Positions 52,340 through 61,230 of a stretch of DNA of 64,000 bases are shown in pieces; within the stretch, counting starts at the first letter, position 1, and every line of letters starts with the position of its first letter. Position numbers and translations under genes: made by a program. The notes under the pieces were generated by a model. That model saw nothing but the letters and a program-made list of their open reading frames with translations. It was not told the DNA's origin and searched no databases. Origin of the DNA: Roseovarius sp. S88. GTDB taxonomy: Bacteria > Pseudomonadota > Alphaproteobacteria > Rhodobacterales > Rhodobacteraceae. Location of the stretch: the NCBI RefSeq assembly GCF_037023735.1, contig NZ_CP146069.1, positions 1,715,501 through 1,779,500 of the forward strand, in the 5' to 3' direction.

Positions 52340-55300
52340 ATGACCGAAACGGCAGAGACAAAACCGCGTCGTGGCTGGGTGAAGAAAACCGGCATGCGTT
52401 TGGGCATCGGGTTGCTACTGACGGCCGGTGCCCTGGCGATCCTGTTTTCGGCCATGATTGGCATGCGACTTTCTGCGCCGGATTGGGTGCGTGACCGCCT
52501 CACCACCGAGATCAATGATCAGCTTGAGGGCGTTTCGCTCCATTTCGGAGATGTGGCGGTGGTGCTGAACGAAAACCTTGTGCCTCGGCTCTGGCTGCGA
52601 GACGTGATGCTGCGCGACGACACCGGCCTGCCGATTGCCAACCTGTCAGACATTCAAAGCCAGGTGGCCCTGAAGCCGCTGATGCGCGGCGAAGTCCAGC
52701 CGAGCTACATCAAGCTAAGCGGTGCGCGCTTGTCTTTGCGGCGTGAAGATACCGGTGCGGTGGGCCTTTCGGTTGGGCAGGCGGAAACACAGGTCGAAGA
52801 GGCCAGCAGCCTGCGCGAACTGATCGGCGAGATGGAAGCCATGCTGCTGCGTCCGGGCTTTGCCGATCTAACACTGATTGATGTGGAAAATGTATCGGTG
52901 CGGTATGATGACCTGCGCGCCGGGCGATCCTGGAGCGTGGATGGCGGGCGTCTGTCATTGACCCGGGACAACACCGATTTGCGCCTGCGCGGAGATTTCG
53001 TGCTCTTGGGCGGACGGGACTATGCCACGACGCTGGAGATGAATTACGCCAGCCGGATTGGCGACACGGCAGCAGAGCTTGGTCTCAGCTTTCAGGATAT
53101 GCATGCGCGCGACATTGCGGGTCAATCGCCCGCCCTGGCCTGGCTGAGTGCGCTGGACGCGCCAATTTCCGGAGCCTTGCGTGTGGCGGTTGAAGAGGAC
53201 GGCGCGCTTGGTCCGCTCAACGCGACGCTGCAAATCGGGGCAGGTGTGGTCAAACCAAATGAGGCGACCAAACCGATCGCGTTTGACGGCGTGCGCAGCT
53301 ACTTCACCTACGATCCTGAGGATCAGGAAATCATCTTCAGTGAGCTGTCAGTTGACAGCAAATGGCTGAAGACCAGCGCCGAGGGGCGCGCCAACCTGAT
53401 TGGTGTGGAACAGGGGCTGCCGCGAGAGATTGTCCTTCAGGTTGGTTTGGACACAATCGAAGCCAACCCGGCGGACATCTATCCGGAACCCATAACCCTG
53501 GGACCCGCACGTATGGATATGCGGCTTCGGCTGGACCCGTTTGTGGCGACCCTGGGAGAGCTGTCTCTCAGCGACAAAGATGTCGCTGTGGTGATGTCCG
53601 GTGAGGCGCGCGCGGGTGAGGACGGATGGAGCGTGGCGCTTGATGGCAATGTGGATGAGATCGGCGATGTCCAGCTTCTGGAGCTTTGGCCCGAGACTCT
53701 GCTGGCTAATGCGCGCACATGGATCGCCGCGAATGTGCGTAAGGCAACTATTCAGAACGTTCAGCTTGCCCTGCGCTCCTTGCCCGAACACAAGCCGGAT
53801 GTCTTTTTGGGGTTTGATTTCAAAGGTCTCGACACACAATATGTGAAGCGCGTGCCGATCATCAAAGACGCCGCGGGTCATGCGACACTCTATGGCAATC
53901 AATTTGTCCTGTCGGCGCAATCGGGATACATCTCTCCCGCTCAAGGCGGGCGCATCGATATCTCAGGCACAAGCTTTGAGATCCCCGATGTTGATATGAA
54001 ACGCACCCCGGCGCAGGTGCATTTGCGCACCCAAAGTACCATCACCGGCGCGCTGTCGCTCTTGGATGAAGAGCCGTTTCGCTTCATGCAAAAGGCGGGC
54101 AGGCCGGTGACGCTTGCGGATGGACGTGTGGATTTGTCCGGGTTGCTCAAGTTTCGAATGGTGCCGCAACTGACAACAAAAGATGTGACTTTTGACGTCA
54201 GCGGGACGTTGCGAGATGTGCGCAGCGAGGTGCTTGTGCCGGACCGGGTGCTCAGCGCCAACGCGCTTGATCTCAATGTCACCCATGAGGTTCTGAAGAT
54301 AGACGGTCCTGGCCTGATTGGTCAGGTGCCATTCGAGGCCAGCTTTGAGGCGCTTCTGGAGGAAGAGCACAACGGCAAAGCCCAGGTGCGCGGCACAGTG
54401 GAGCTGTCGGAACGGTTTACAGATGAGTTCCGCATCTCACTGCCCCCCGGCAGTGTATCTGGTGTGGGCCAAGCACAGGTCGAGCTTGATTTTGAAAAGA
54501 ACACGCCTGGTGATTTTCGCCTGAGTTCCGATCTTGCAGGTATCGGGTTGAGCCTGCCTCAGATCAGTTGGGGGCTGTCACAGGGCGGGACAGGTCAGTT
54601 TTCGTTGGACGGGCGGCTTGGCGAACCGCCGGTGATTGATCAGATCATACTCAACGCGGCAGGGTTGGAGGCACGCGGGAATGTATCATTGCTGCCCTCT
54701 GGACAGCTCAACCGTGCGTCTTTTACCCGTGTGCGCGCCGGAAACTGGATCGACGCCCCGGTCGAGCTTGTTGGACGCGGCGGTAACGCGCTGCCTCTTG
54801 TGCGGGTTCTTGGCGGGGAGATTGATCTGCGGGAAACCTCCGTCAACGCGCAAGCTGGCGAAGGTGGTGCGGCGCGCAGACGCGGACAAACCGGACCAGT
54901 ATCTTTGGTGTTGGACCGGTTGATTGTCTCGGACAGTATTTCACTGACAAGCTTTAGATCCGAGCTCAATATGAGCAATGGGCCAGACGGCAAATTCACC
55001 GCGCGCGTTAACGGGCAAGCGCCGCTTGAGGGTCGGGTGATCCCGCAAAATGGGCGCAGCGCATTTCGCATTCAATCCGAAAATGCCGCTGCGGTGTTTG
55101 CCTCTGCAGGGCTTATCAAACAGGCGCGCAATGGCGTGCTGGACCTGACCTTGATCCCGGGCAGGGCAAGCGGAACCTATGAAGGGCGCTTGCAGGTGAC
55201 GGATGGCATGCGCGTCAAAGACGCCCCGGCAATGGCCGCTCTTTTGAACGCAGTCAGTGTTGTGGGCATCCTTGAACAGATGGCGGGCGAAGGGATCCAT

Positions 55301-55753
55301 TTTCAGGAAATCGACGCGCGGTTCCAATTGTCGCCAGACCGGATCACGCTCTATTCCGGAAGCGCGGTTGGGGCGTCGATGGGGATATCAATGGACGGCT
55401 ATTATTATCCGGAAAATGGTCGCATGGATATGCAGGGTGTGTTGTCACCTGTGTATCTGGTCAATGCCGTGGGCGGGCTTTTCACGCGTCGTGGAGAGGG
55501 CCTTATAGGATTTAACTACACCATCCGCGGCAGCGCGTCGAACCCACAGGTCGGTGTAAATCCGCTTTCGGTTTTCACCCCGGCCATGTTCCGCGATCTC
55601 TTTCGGCGCTCACCGCCGGCACGGCCCAACCTTGGGGCGTCTCAAACGACACCCGACGTGGCTCAATCGGATGGCACAGCGCCCGCACAGCCACAAGACA
55701 ACAGCGCTCAACCCGCGAAACGACCTCAGGTCGAGGAAAACGGCGGGCGATGA
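52340..55753 (+). CDS. Large AsmA/TamB-like envelope protein (DUF3971 type)
   Basis: An 1137-residue protein: an N-terminal membrane helix (about 18-42) and a long beta-rich periplasmic part with the AsmA-like and DUF3971 pattern, ending in a low-complexity Pro/Gln tail. Such proteins form a groove that may carry lipids between membranes. The ATG at 52340 is preferred; a GTG six codons earlier is possible. It overlaps queA by four bases. Confidence 0.85.
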   Translation: MTETAETKPRRGWVKKTGMRLGIGLLLTAGALAILFSAMIGMRLSAPDWVRDRLTTEINDQLEGVSLHFGDVAVVLNENLVPRLWLRDVMLRDDTGLPIANLSDIQSQVALKPLMRGEVQPSYIKLSGARLSLRREDTGAVGLSVGQAETQVEEASSLRELIGEMEAMLLRPGFADLTLIDVENVSVRYDDLRAGRSWSVDGGRLSLTRDNTDLRLRGDFVLLGGRDYATTLEMNYASRIGDTAAELGLSFQDMHARDIAGQSPALAWLSALDAPISGALRVAVEEDGALGPLNATLQIGAGVVKPNEATKPIAFDGVRSYFTYDPEDQEIIFSELSVDSKWLKTSAEGRANLIGVEQGLPREIVLQVGLDTIEANPADIYPEPITLGPARMDMRLRLDPFVATLGELSLSDKDVAVVMSGEARAGEDGWSVALDGNVDEIGDVQLLELWPETLLANARTWIAANVRKATIQNVQLALRSLPEHKPDVFLGFDFKGLDTQYVKRVPIIKDAAGHATLYGNQFVLSAQSGYISPAQGGRIDISGTSFEIPDVDMKRTPAQVHLRTQSTITGALSLLDEEPFRFMQKAGRPVTLADGRVDLSGLLKFRMVPQLTTKDVTFDVSGTLRDVRSEVLVPDRVLSANALDLNVTHEVLKIDGPGLIGQVPFEASFEALLEEEHNGKAQVRGTVELSERFTDEFRISLPPGSVSGVGQAQVELDFEKNTPGDFRLSSDLAGIGLSLPQISWGLSQGGTGQFSLDGRLGEPPVIDQIILNAAGLEARGNVSLLPSGQLNRASFTRVRAGNWIDAPVELVGRGGNALPLVRVLGGEIDLRETSVNAQAGEGGAARRRGQTGPVSLVLDRLIVSDSISLTSFRSELNMSNGPDGKFTARVNGQAPLEGRVIPQNGRSAFRIQSENAAAVFASAGLIKQARNGVLDLTLIPGRASGTYEGRLQVTDGMRVKDAPAMAALLNAVSVVGILEQMAGEGIHFQEIDARFQLSPDRITLYSGSAVGASMGISMDGYYYPENGRMDMQGVLSPVYLVNAVGGLFTRRGEGLIGFNYTIRGSASNPQVGVNPLSVFTPAMFRDLFRRSPPARPNLGASQTTPDVAQSDGTAPAQPQDNSAQPAKRPQVEENGGR

Positions 55754-56796
55754 AATTATCAGATTTCGACTTCGATCTGCCTGAAGAGCTGATCGCAACC
55801 CGTCCAGCGCGTCCGCGCTCGTCTGCTCGACTCTTGGTGGCTGAAGGAGACAATTTAACAGATGCGCATGTCTATGATCTTGGGAGATGGCTTCGGGCGG
55901 GGGACCGGCTTGTCCTCAACAACACCAAGGTTATTCCGGCGCGCCTTTTTGGAACACGTCGCCGCGATACGCCACATGGAGATGGTGTCGCGCGGATTGA
56001 CGTGACCCTGCTTGAGCCTGATGGGCAGGGTCATTGGTCGGCCATGGTGCGGCCCTTGAAAAAGCTGCGTGAAGGCGATGAAATTCGCTTCAACGATGAA
56101 TTTTCGGCCAAGGTCATGGGAAAGCCGGATGGGCAGGCCAAACTGGCCTTCAATCTGACTGGTGACGATTTCGACACCGCCTTGAATGCGGCGGGTGCCA
56201 TGCCATTGCCACCCTACATTGCCAACAGACGTGCGGCGGATGCGCAGGACCGAGAAGATTATCAGACTGTGTTTGCCAAGACCGAAGGGGCCGTTGCGGC
56301 GCCGACCGCGAGTTTGCACTTTGACCACGCGCTGTTGACCGCACTCGCGGCGCAAGGCGTAACCTTCACCGAAGTGACATTGCATGTAGGAGCCGGAACA
56401 TTTCTTCCGGTTAAAGTTGAGGATGTAACCACCCATAAGATGCATGCCGAGTGGGGGGAAGTGAGTGCGCAGGCCGCCGCCGAGATCACGGCCACCAAGG
56501 CCTCTGGTGGTCGGATCATTCCGGTCGGCACTACGGCCCTCCGGTTGATCGAAAGCGCTGGACAAGGCGGCGCGATCAAACCTTGGACAGGAGAGACGGA
56601 CATTTTCATCTATCCTGGGTTCACCTTTCACATTGCCGACGCGCTGATGACCAATTTCCACCTGCCCAAAAGCACGTTGATGATGCTGGTTTCGGCACTT
56701 ATGGGACAGGCGCGCATCAAGGCGGTTTATGACCATGCGGTGCGCGAAAAGTATCGCTTTTTCTCTTATGGTGATGCGTCCTTGTTGATTCCGTAA
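55750..56796 (+). CDS. queA: S-adenosylmethionine:tRNA ribosyltransferase-isomerase
   Basis: A 348-residue QueA ([19 protein letters not shown] start; [25 protein letters not shown] and [18 protein letters not shown] near the C-end). It makes epoxyqueuosine in tRNA after Tgt. It begins inside the stop of the large AsmA-like gene (ATGA overlap), an unusual coupling of functions. Confidence 0.97.
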   Translation: MKLSDFDFDLPEELIATRPARPRSSARLLVAEGDNLTDAHVYDLGRWLRAGDRLVLNNTKVIPARLFGTRRRDTPHGDGVARIDVTLLEPDGQGHWSAMVRPLKKLREGDEIRFNDEFSAKVMGKPDGQAKLAFNLTGDDFDTALNAAGAMPLPPYIANRRAADAQDREDYQTVFAKTEGAVAAPTASLHFDHALLTALAAQGVTFTEVTLHVGAGTFLPVKVEDVTTHKMHAEWGEVSAQAAAEITATKASGGRIIPVGTTALRLIESAGQGGAIKPWTGETDIFIYPGFTFHIADALMTNFHLPKSTLMMLVSALMGQARIKAVYDHAVREKYRFFSYGDASLLIP

Positions 56797-56900
56797 CATT
56801 CGCCTGTCACGAGAGGCGCACCGACATGGGTGAGTCGCGTTTGAACCAGACAGGTGTCGGGGCAGGCGCGTAGAGCGCTCATAGGAATTTGGAGTGCGCA

Positions 56901-58154
56901 ATGTTTTCAGTCTTGTCCAGCGCCTGGGCTTTGTTGCTCGGCATGATGCTCTTGCAGGTTGGCAATGGTATGCAGGGCACGCTTTTGGGTGTGCGTGGTG
57001 AGCTTGAAGGCTTTTCCACGTTGGAAATGTCGCTTGTGATGTCGGGCTATTTCGTGGGCTTTCTGTTTGGCTCGCGCAAGGCGCCTGACATGATCCGCCG
57101 CGTTGGCCATGTGCGTGTTTTTGCGGCGCTGGCCTCCATGATCTCCGCAGTCATGATCCTATATCCGGCTTTCACGAATGTATATGCCTGGGGGGCAGGG
57201 CGCATCCTGATCGGGTTCTGTTTTTCCGGCGTGTATGTGACCGCCGAAAGCTGGCTCAACAATGCCGCGACAAACGAGAACCGCGGCAAGGCGTTGTCTC
57301 TATACATGATCATGCAGATGGTGGGCATTGTCAGCGCACAGGCCCTGATGCTGAGTGCGGATCCGGCCGGGTTTTTGTTGTTCATTATTCCATCCGTTCT
57401 GATCTCTTTGTCCTTTGCACCTATTCTGCTTTCCGTCAGCCCGACGCCAGCGTTTGATTCAACCAAACCAATGTCTTTGCGGGAGATCCTGCGCATTTCC
57501 CCCTTGGGGTGTGTGGGCATGTTCCTTTTGGGTGGGATATTCTCGGCGCAGTTTGGTATGGCCTCGGTCTATGGCGCCGAGGCGGGGCTGAGCATCGGGC
57601 AAATCTCAACCTTCGTTGCCACATTCTATGTCGCGGCCTTGCTGATCCAGTATCCGCTGGGATGGCTCTCGGATCGTATGGACCGGCGCCTGCTTATCCT
57701 TGGTGTGTCCGCCGTATGTGGGTTTGGCGCGATCATTGGCATGCTGTTCGGGGGTGTCTTCGCGTTGTTGCTTGTCGCGGCCTTTCTGGTCGGAGGGACG
57801 TCTAATCCTCTCTACTCACTGCTGATTGCTTACACCAATGACTTTCTGGGTCATGATGACATGGCGGCTGCAGCCGGCGGGATGGTTTTCATCAATGGAC
57901 TCGGTGCTGTGTTTGGGCCGATTATCACAGGGTGGATCATGGGGGTCATGGGCCCCAGCGGGTTCTTTCTCTTCATCGCGATGCTGTGTGCGTTGATGGT
58001 TGCCTATGCGGCCTACCGGATGACACAGCGCGCGGCCCCTGCGGTTGAGGACACCGATACCTATGCGGCTGTGGCGCCAGGTGCGTCGCCGATTGTCGTC
58101 GAAGTGGCCCAGGAATACGCGATCGAAACAGCTCAGGACGACGACGAAACCTAA
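56901..58154 (+). CDS. MFS transporter (YcaD-like)
   Basis: A 417-residue 12-helix major facilitator with the loop motif FGSRKAPDMIRRVGHVRV and a second-half motif LGWLSDRMDRRLLI, and an acidic C-terminal tail (AIETAQDDDET). GGAG lies six bases before ATG 56901. Substrate unknown. Confidence 0.9.
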   Translation: MFSVLSSAWALLLGMMLLQVGNGMQGTLLGVRGELEGFSTLEMSLVMSGYFVGFLFGSRKAPDMIRRVGHVRVFAALASMISAVMILYPAFTNVYAWGAGRILIGFCFSGVYVTAESWLNNAATNENRGKALSLYMIMQMVGIVSAQALMLSADPAGFLLFIIPSVLISLSFAPILLSVSPTPAFDSTKPMSLREILRISPLGCVGMFLLGGIFSAQFGMASVYGAEAGLSIGQISTFVATFYVAALLIQYPLGWLSDRMDRRLLILGVSAVCGFGAIIGMLFGGVFALLLVAAFLVGGTSNPLYSLLIAYTNDFLGHDDMAAAAGGMVFINGLGAVFGPIITGWIMGVMGPSGFFLFIAMLCALMVAYAAYRMTQRAAPAVEDTDTYAAVAPGASPIVVEVAQEYAIETAQDDDET

Positions 58155-58342
58155 TGCGTTACGCAGCCAACCTGACTCCAAGGTGATCGCGAAGCGCAGC
58201 CGGGCACGCCACCGCTGCGCGCGTTTCGCTTGTCGCCAAATTGTCACGCAGTATTGCCACTGTAGTAAATTTTTACTGTGCAGAAGGGTTTAACTGTCGT
58301 TTACTCCGGGTATGTGCGGTGTGTCTTGGTGAGGAGGGTGAG

Positions 58343-58927
58343 ATGAAAGCGCCTGAAGATGTATTGGGGTTTTGGCTCGACAAAGTCGGCCCCAAAGGCT
58401 GGTACGAACAATCCGATGAACTGGACGCTGAAGTTCGGGATCAGTTTCAGGGGGCTTGGGAAAATGCGCGCGAAGGCACCTATGGCCTTTGGCTCACCTA
58501 TTCGAGCGGGACATTGGGCTACATCATCCTGATGGATCAGTTCCCGCGCAACATGTTCCGTGATCATGCGCTGTCTTTCTCCACCGACAAACACGCGCTG
58601 GCCGCAGCCAAGGCCGCCATTCATCGTGGCTGGGACAAGCGCATAGACGGACCCGCGCGGCAATTCTTTTACTTGCCACTCATGCATTCCGAGAACTTGT
58701 GTGACCAGGACCGCTGTGTGCGGTTGATCTGTGAGCGGATGAGTGACGATGATGGCACCAATTTATTGCACGCGCGGGCGCATCGCGAAGTGATCCGTCG
58801 ATTTGGCAGGTTCCCGCATCGCAATGCGGCTCTGGGGCGCGCGTCCTCTGCAAAAGAAGAGCAGTTTTTAGAGGCCGGTGGCTATGGCGGCATCGTACGT
58901 GAGCTGCAAAAGGCCGACGCGGCCTGA
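58343..58927 (+). CDS. DUF924 family protein
   Basis: A 194-residue DUF924 protein with the FWLDKVGPKGWYEQSDELD start and LIILMDQFPRNMFR-type helix (YIILMDQFPRNMFRDHALSF), a TPR-like all-helical fold. GAGGAGG precedes the ATG. The function of the family is unknown. Confidence 0.92.
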   Translation: MKAPEDVLGFWLDKVGPKGWYEQSDELDAEVRDQFQGAWENAREGTYGLWLTYSSGTLGYIILMDQFPRNMFRDHALSFSTDKHALAAAKAAIHRGWDKRIDGPARQFFYLPLMHSENLCDQDRCVRLICERMSDDDGTNLLHARAHREVIRRFGRFPHRNAALGRASSAKEEQFLEAGGYGGIVRELQKADAA

Positions 58928-58944
58928 AAATTCCTTTCCAAAAG

Positions 58945-58958
58945 TTGACCTAAATCAA
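58945..58958. promoter_or_regulatory. FNR/FnrL-like box TTGACCTAAATCAA
   Basis: The 14 bases match TTGAY-N4-RTCAA, the FNR-type site of alphaproteobacteria. It lies 109 bases before the lpd ATG and just after the DUF924 stop, so it may control lpd in response to oxygen. Confidence 0.5.
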
Positions 58959-59066
58959 ATCTTTAAGGGTGGCATCCGTGGCAAGTTGTTGCGGGTGTGG
59001 AATGCTGCGTTGCGGCGTTCTGCAAAATAGTTTAATATCAAACTAATTTTTGAAGCGGAGATGAAC

Positions 59067-60461
59067 ATGGCGGCGAAATCCTTCGACATGATTGTGATCG
59101 GGGCGGGTCCCGGTGGGTATGTTGCGGCAATCCGTGGCGCGCAACTGGGGATGAATGTCGCCGTTGTAGAACGTGAGCATATGGGTGGCATCTGTCTCAA
59201 CTGGGGATGTATTCCGACCAAGGCGATGCTGCGCTCGTCCGAGGTCTTTCACCTGATGCACCGCGCCAAAGAGTTTGGTCTTAAGGCCGACAAGATCGAT
59301 TATGATCTTGATGCCGTGGTCAAAAGATCGCGCAGCGTTGCAGGGCAGCTTTCTGGCGGCATTGGCCACTTGATGAAGAAGAACAAGGTTACCACCGTGA
59401 TGGGCGAGGCCACGCTGACCGGGAAAGGCAAGGTGTCGGTCAAAACCGAGAAGGGCACCGAAGAGCTCACGGCCAAGAACATTGTGCTGGCCACAGGTGC
59501 GCGGGCGCGGGAATTGCCTGGGCTTGAGGCCGATGGGGATTTGGTCTGGACCTACAAACATGCGCTTCTGCCGCCGCGCATGCCCAAGAAGCTTCTTGTG
59601 ATCGGCTCCGGTGCCATCGGGATCGAATTTGCCAGTTTCTACAATACGCTTGGGGCCGACACGACCGTCGTTGAGGTTATGGACCGGGTTTTGCCCGTAG
59701 AAGACGCCGAGATTTCGGCCTTCGCCAAGAAAGCATTCACGAAGCAAGGCATGAAGATCATGGAGAAAGCCATGGTCAAGCAACTCGACCGCGCCAAAGG
59801 CAAGGTCACTGCGCATATCGAAGTCGGTGGCAAGGTCGAGAAGCATGACTTTGATACGGTGATTTCAGCCGTGGGCATTGTGGGGAATGTTGAAAACCTT
59901 GGGCTGGAGGCTTTGGGCGTAAAAATCGACCGCACGCATGTGGTTGTGGATGAATACTGTCGCACCGGCGTTGATGGACTCTATGCCATTGGGGACATCG
60001 CCGGGGCACCGTGGCTGGCTCACAAGGCCAGCCACGAGGGTGTCATGGTGGCCGAGCTGATTGCGGGGAAACACCCGCATCCCGTCCGCCCTGAAAGCAT
60101 CGCGGGCTGCACCTACTGTCATCCGCAAGTGGCCAGTGTCGGTTATACCGAAGCCAAGGCCAAGGAACTGGGCTATGACATCAAGGTGGGTCGTTTTCCG
60201 TTTATCGGCAATGGCAAGGCAATTGCGCTGGGTGAGCCTGAGGGCATGATCAAGACGATCTTTGACACCAAGACGGGCGAGCTTTTGGGTGCGCATATGG
60301 TGGGCGCGGAAGTGACCGAGATGATCCAGGGCTATGTCGTGGGTCGGCAGCTTGAGACCACCGAAGAGGATCTGATGCACACGGTCTTCCCGCATCCGAC
60401 GCTCAGCGAGATGATGCATGAAAGCGTGCTCGATGCCTATGGCCAGGTGATTCATATGTAA
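59067..60461 (+). CDS. lpdA: Dihydrolipoyl dehydrogenase
   Basis: A 464-residue flavoenzyme with the FAD motif GAGPGGYVAAIRGAQLG, redox cysteines Cys43 and Cys48 in GICLNWGCIPTKA, NAD site IGSGAIGIEF and catalytic HPHPTLSEMMHE. It reoxidises lipoamide in 2-oxoacid dehydrogenase complexes. ATG 59067 lies six bases after GGAG; an ATG two codons earlier is too close. No pyruvate or 2-oxoglutarate dehydrogenase genes are adjacent. Confidence 0.96.
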   Translation: MAAKSFDMIVIGAGPGGYVAAIRGAQLGMNVAVVEREHMGGICLNWGCIPTKAMLRSSEVFHLMHRAKEFGLKADKIDYDLDAVVKRSRSVAGQLSGGIGHLMKKNKVTTVMGEATLTGKGKVSVKTEKGTEELTAKNIVLATGARARELPGLEADGDLVWTYKHALLPPRMPKKLLVIGSGAIGIEFASFYNTLGADTTVVEVMDRVLPVEDAEISAFAKKAFTKQGMKIMEKAMVKQLDRAKGKVTAHIEVGGKVEKHDFDTVISAVGIVGNVENLGLEALGVKIDRTHVVVDEYCRTGVDGLYAIGDIAGAPWLAHKASHEGVMVAELIAGKHPHPVRPESIAGCTYCHPQVASVGYTEAKAKELGYDIKVGRFPFIGNGKAIALGEPEGMIKTIFDTKTGELLGAHMVGAEVTEMIQGYVVGRQLETTEEDLMHTVFPHPTLSEMMHESVLDAYGQVIHM

Positions 60462-60553
60462 GGCGCAAGCCGCCAACGGTTTTTAGGTATTTTTGACAAG
60501 AAAGAAGCGTGTGGTGGGTTTTACCTGTGGCGCGCTTCTGTTTGAGTGGTCGC

Positions 60554-61111
60554 ATGGCCAGTCTCAACCGCATTGTGCTTTATAAGACCTCCCGCGCGTG
60601 GTTTGCCGATCTTGATCTGGCGGCGATGGACGCCGCAGAGATTTCTGGCAAGCATGGGCGACGGTATGAGTTCAAGTCTTATGAGCGGTTTCGCTTTCCT
60701 GCATATGATGTTTGTGCAGGGCCATTTGTGGATGACGCAGGCGCGCCACGGCAGTTTGACCTCATCCTTGCCAATCAGGTATGGGAGCATCTCGACCGGC
60801 CCTATGCGGCTACTCAAAACATCCTCAAAATGCTGCGCCCAGGCGGGTATTTCTGGGTCGCGGTGCCGTTTTTCATTCCTTATCACGGCGATCCGGTGGA
60901 TTGCTCACGCTGGACGGCGCGGGGGCTGAAAAACCTGTTGATTGAGGCGGGGTTTGATGAGGATAAAATCCGCGCTGAGCAATGGGGCAATCGGCTGGCC
61001 GGTTTGCGCAACCTCGGGGAAGAATGGCCGCCGGTCTATAACCCGGAGCGCGATGACCTGACCAATGATCCCGATTTCCCGATCTGCTCTTGGGCGCTGG
61101 CACAGAAATAA
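60554..61111 (+). CDS. SAM-dependent methyltransferase
   Basis: A 185-residue class I methyltransferase-type protein. The segment FDLILANQVWEHLDRPYAATQNILKMLRPGGYFWVAVPFFIPYHG matches the post-motif region of the family; motif I is unusual, around AEISGKHGRRYEF. Substrate unknown. The start at 60554 is chosen over GTG 60509. Confidence 0.75.
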   Translation: MASLNRIVLYKTSRAWFADLDLAAMDAAEISGKHGRRYEFKSYERFRFPAYDVCAGPFVDDAGAPRQFDLILANQVWEHLDRPYAATQNILKMLRPGGYFWVAVPFFIPYHGDPVDCSRWTARGLKNLLIEAGFDEDKIRAEQWGNRLAGLRNLGEEWPPVYNPERDDLTNDPDFPICSWALAQK

Positions 61112-61150
61112 CTGTGGATAAGTCAGGGATGCTGACAGGTTCTGACGCAC

Positions 61151-61165
61151 GTTCCACTTATGTTC
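61151..61165 (+). promoter_or_regulatory. SOS (LexA) box of uvrA
   Basis: GTTC-CACTTAT-GTTC, the alphaproteobacterial LexA direct repeat GTTC-N7-GTTC, 66 bases before the uvrA ATG. A third GTTC lies at 61139-61142. Confidence 0.85.
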
Positions 61166-61230
61166 TCATTTTTAACTTGGAAGACCGGACTGCGTAAACT
61201 ATGTGTTGAGCATCGTGAACCGGGGGGCCC

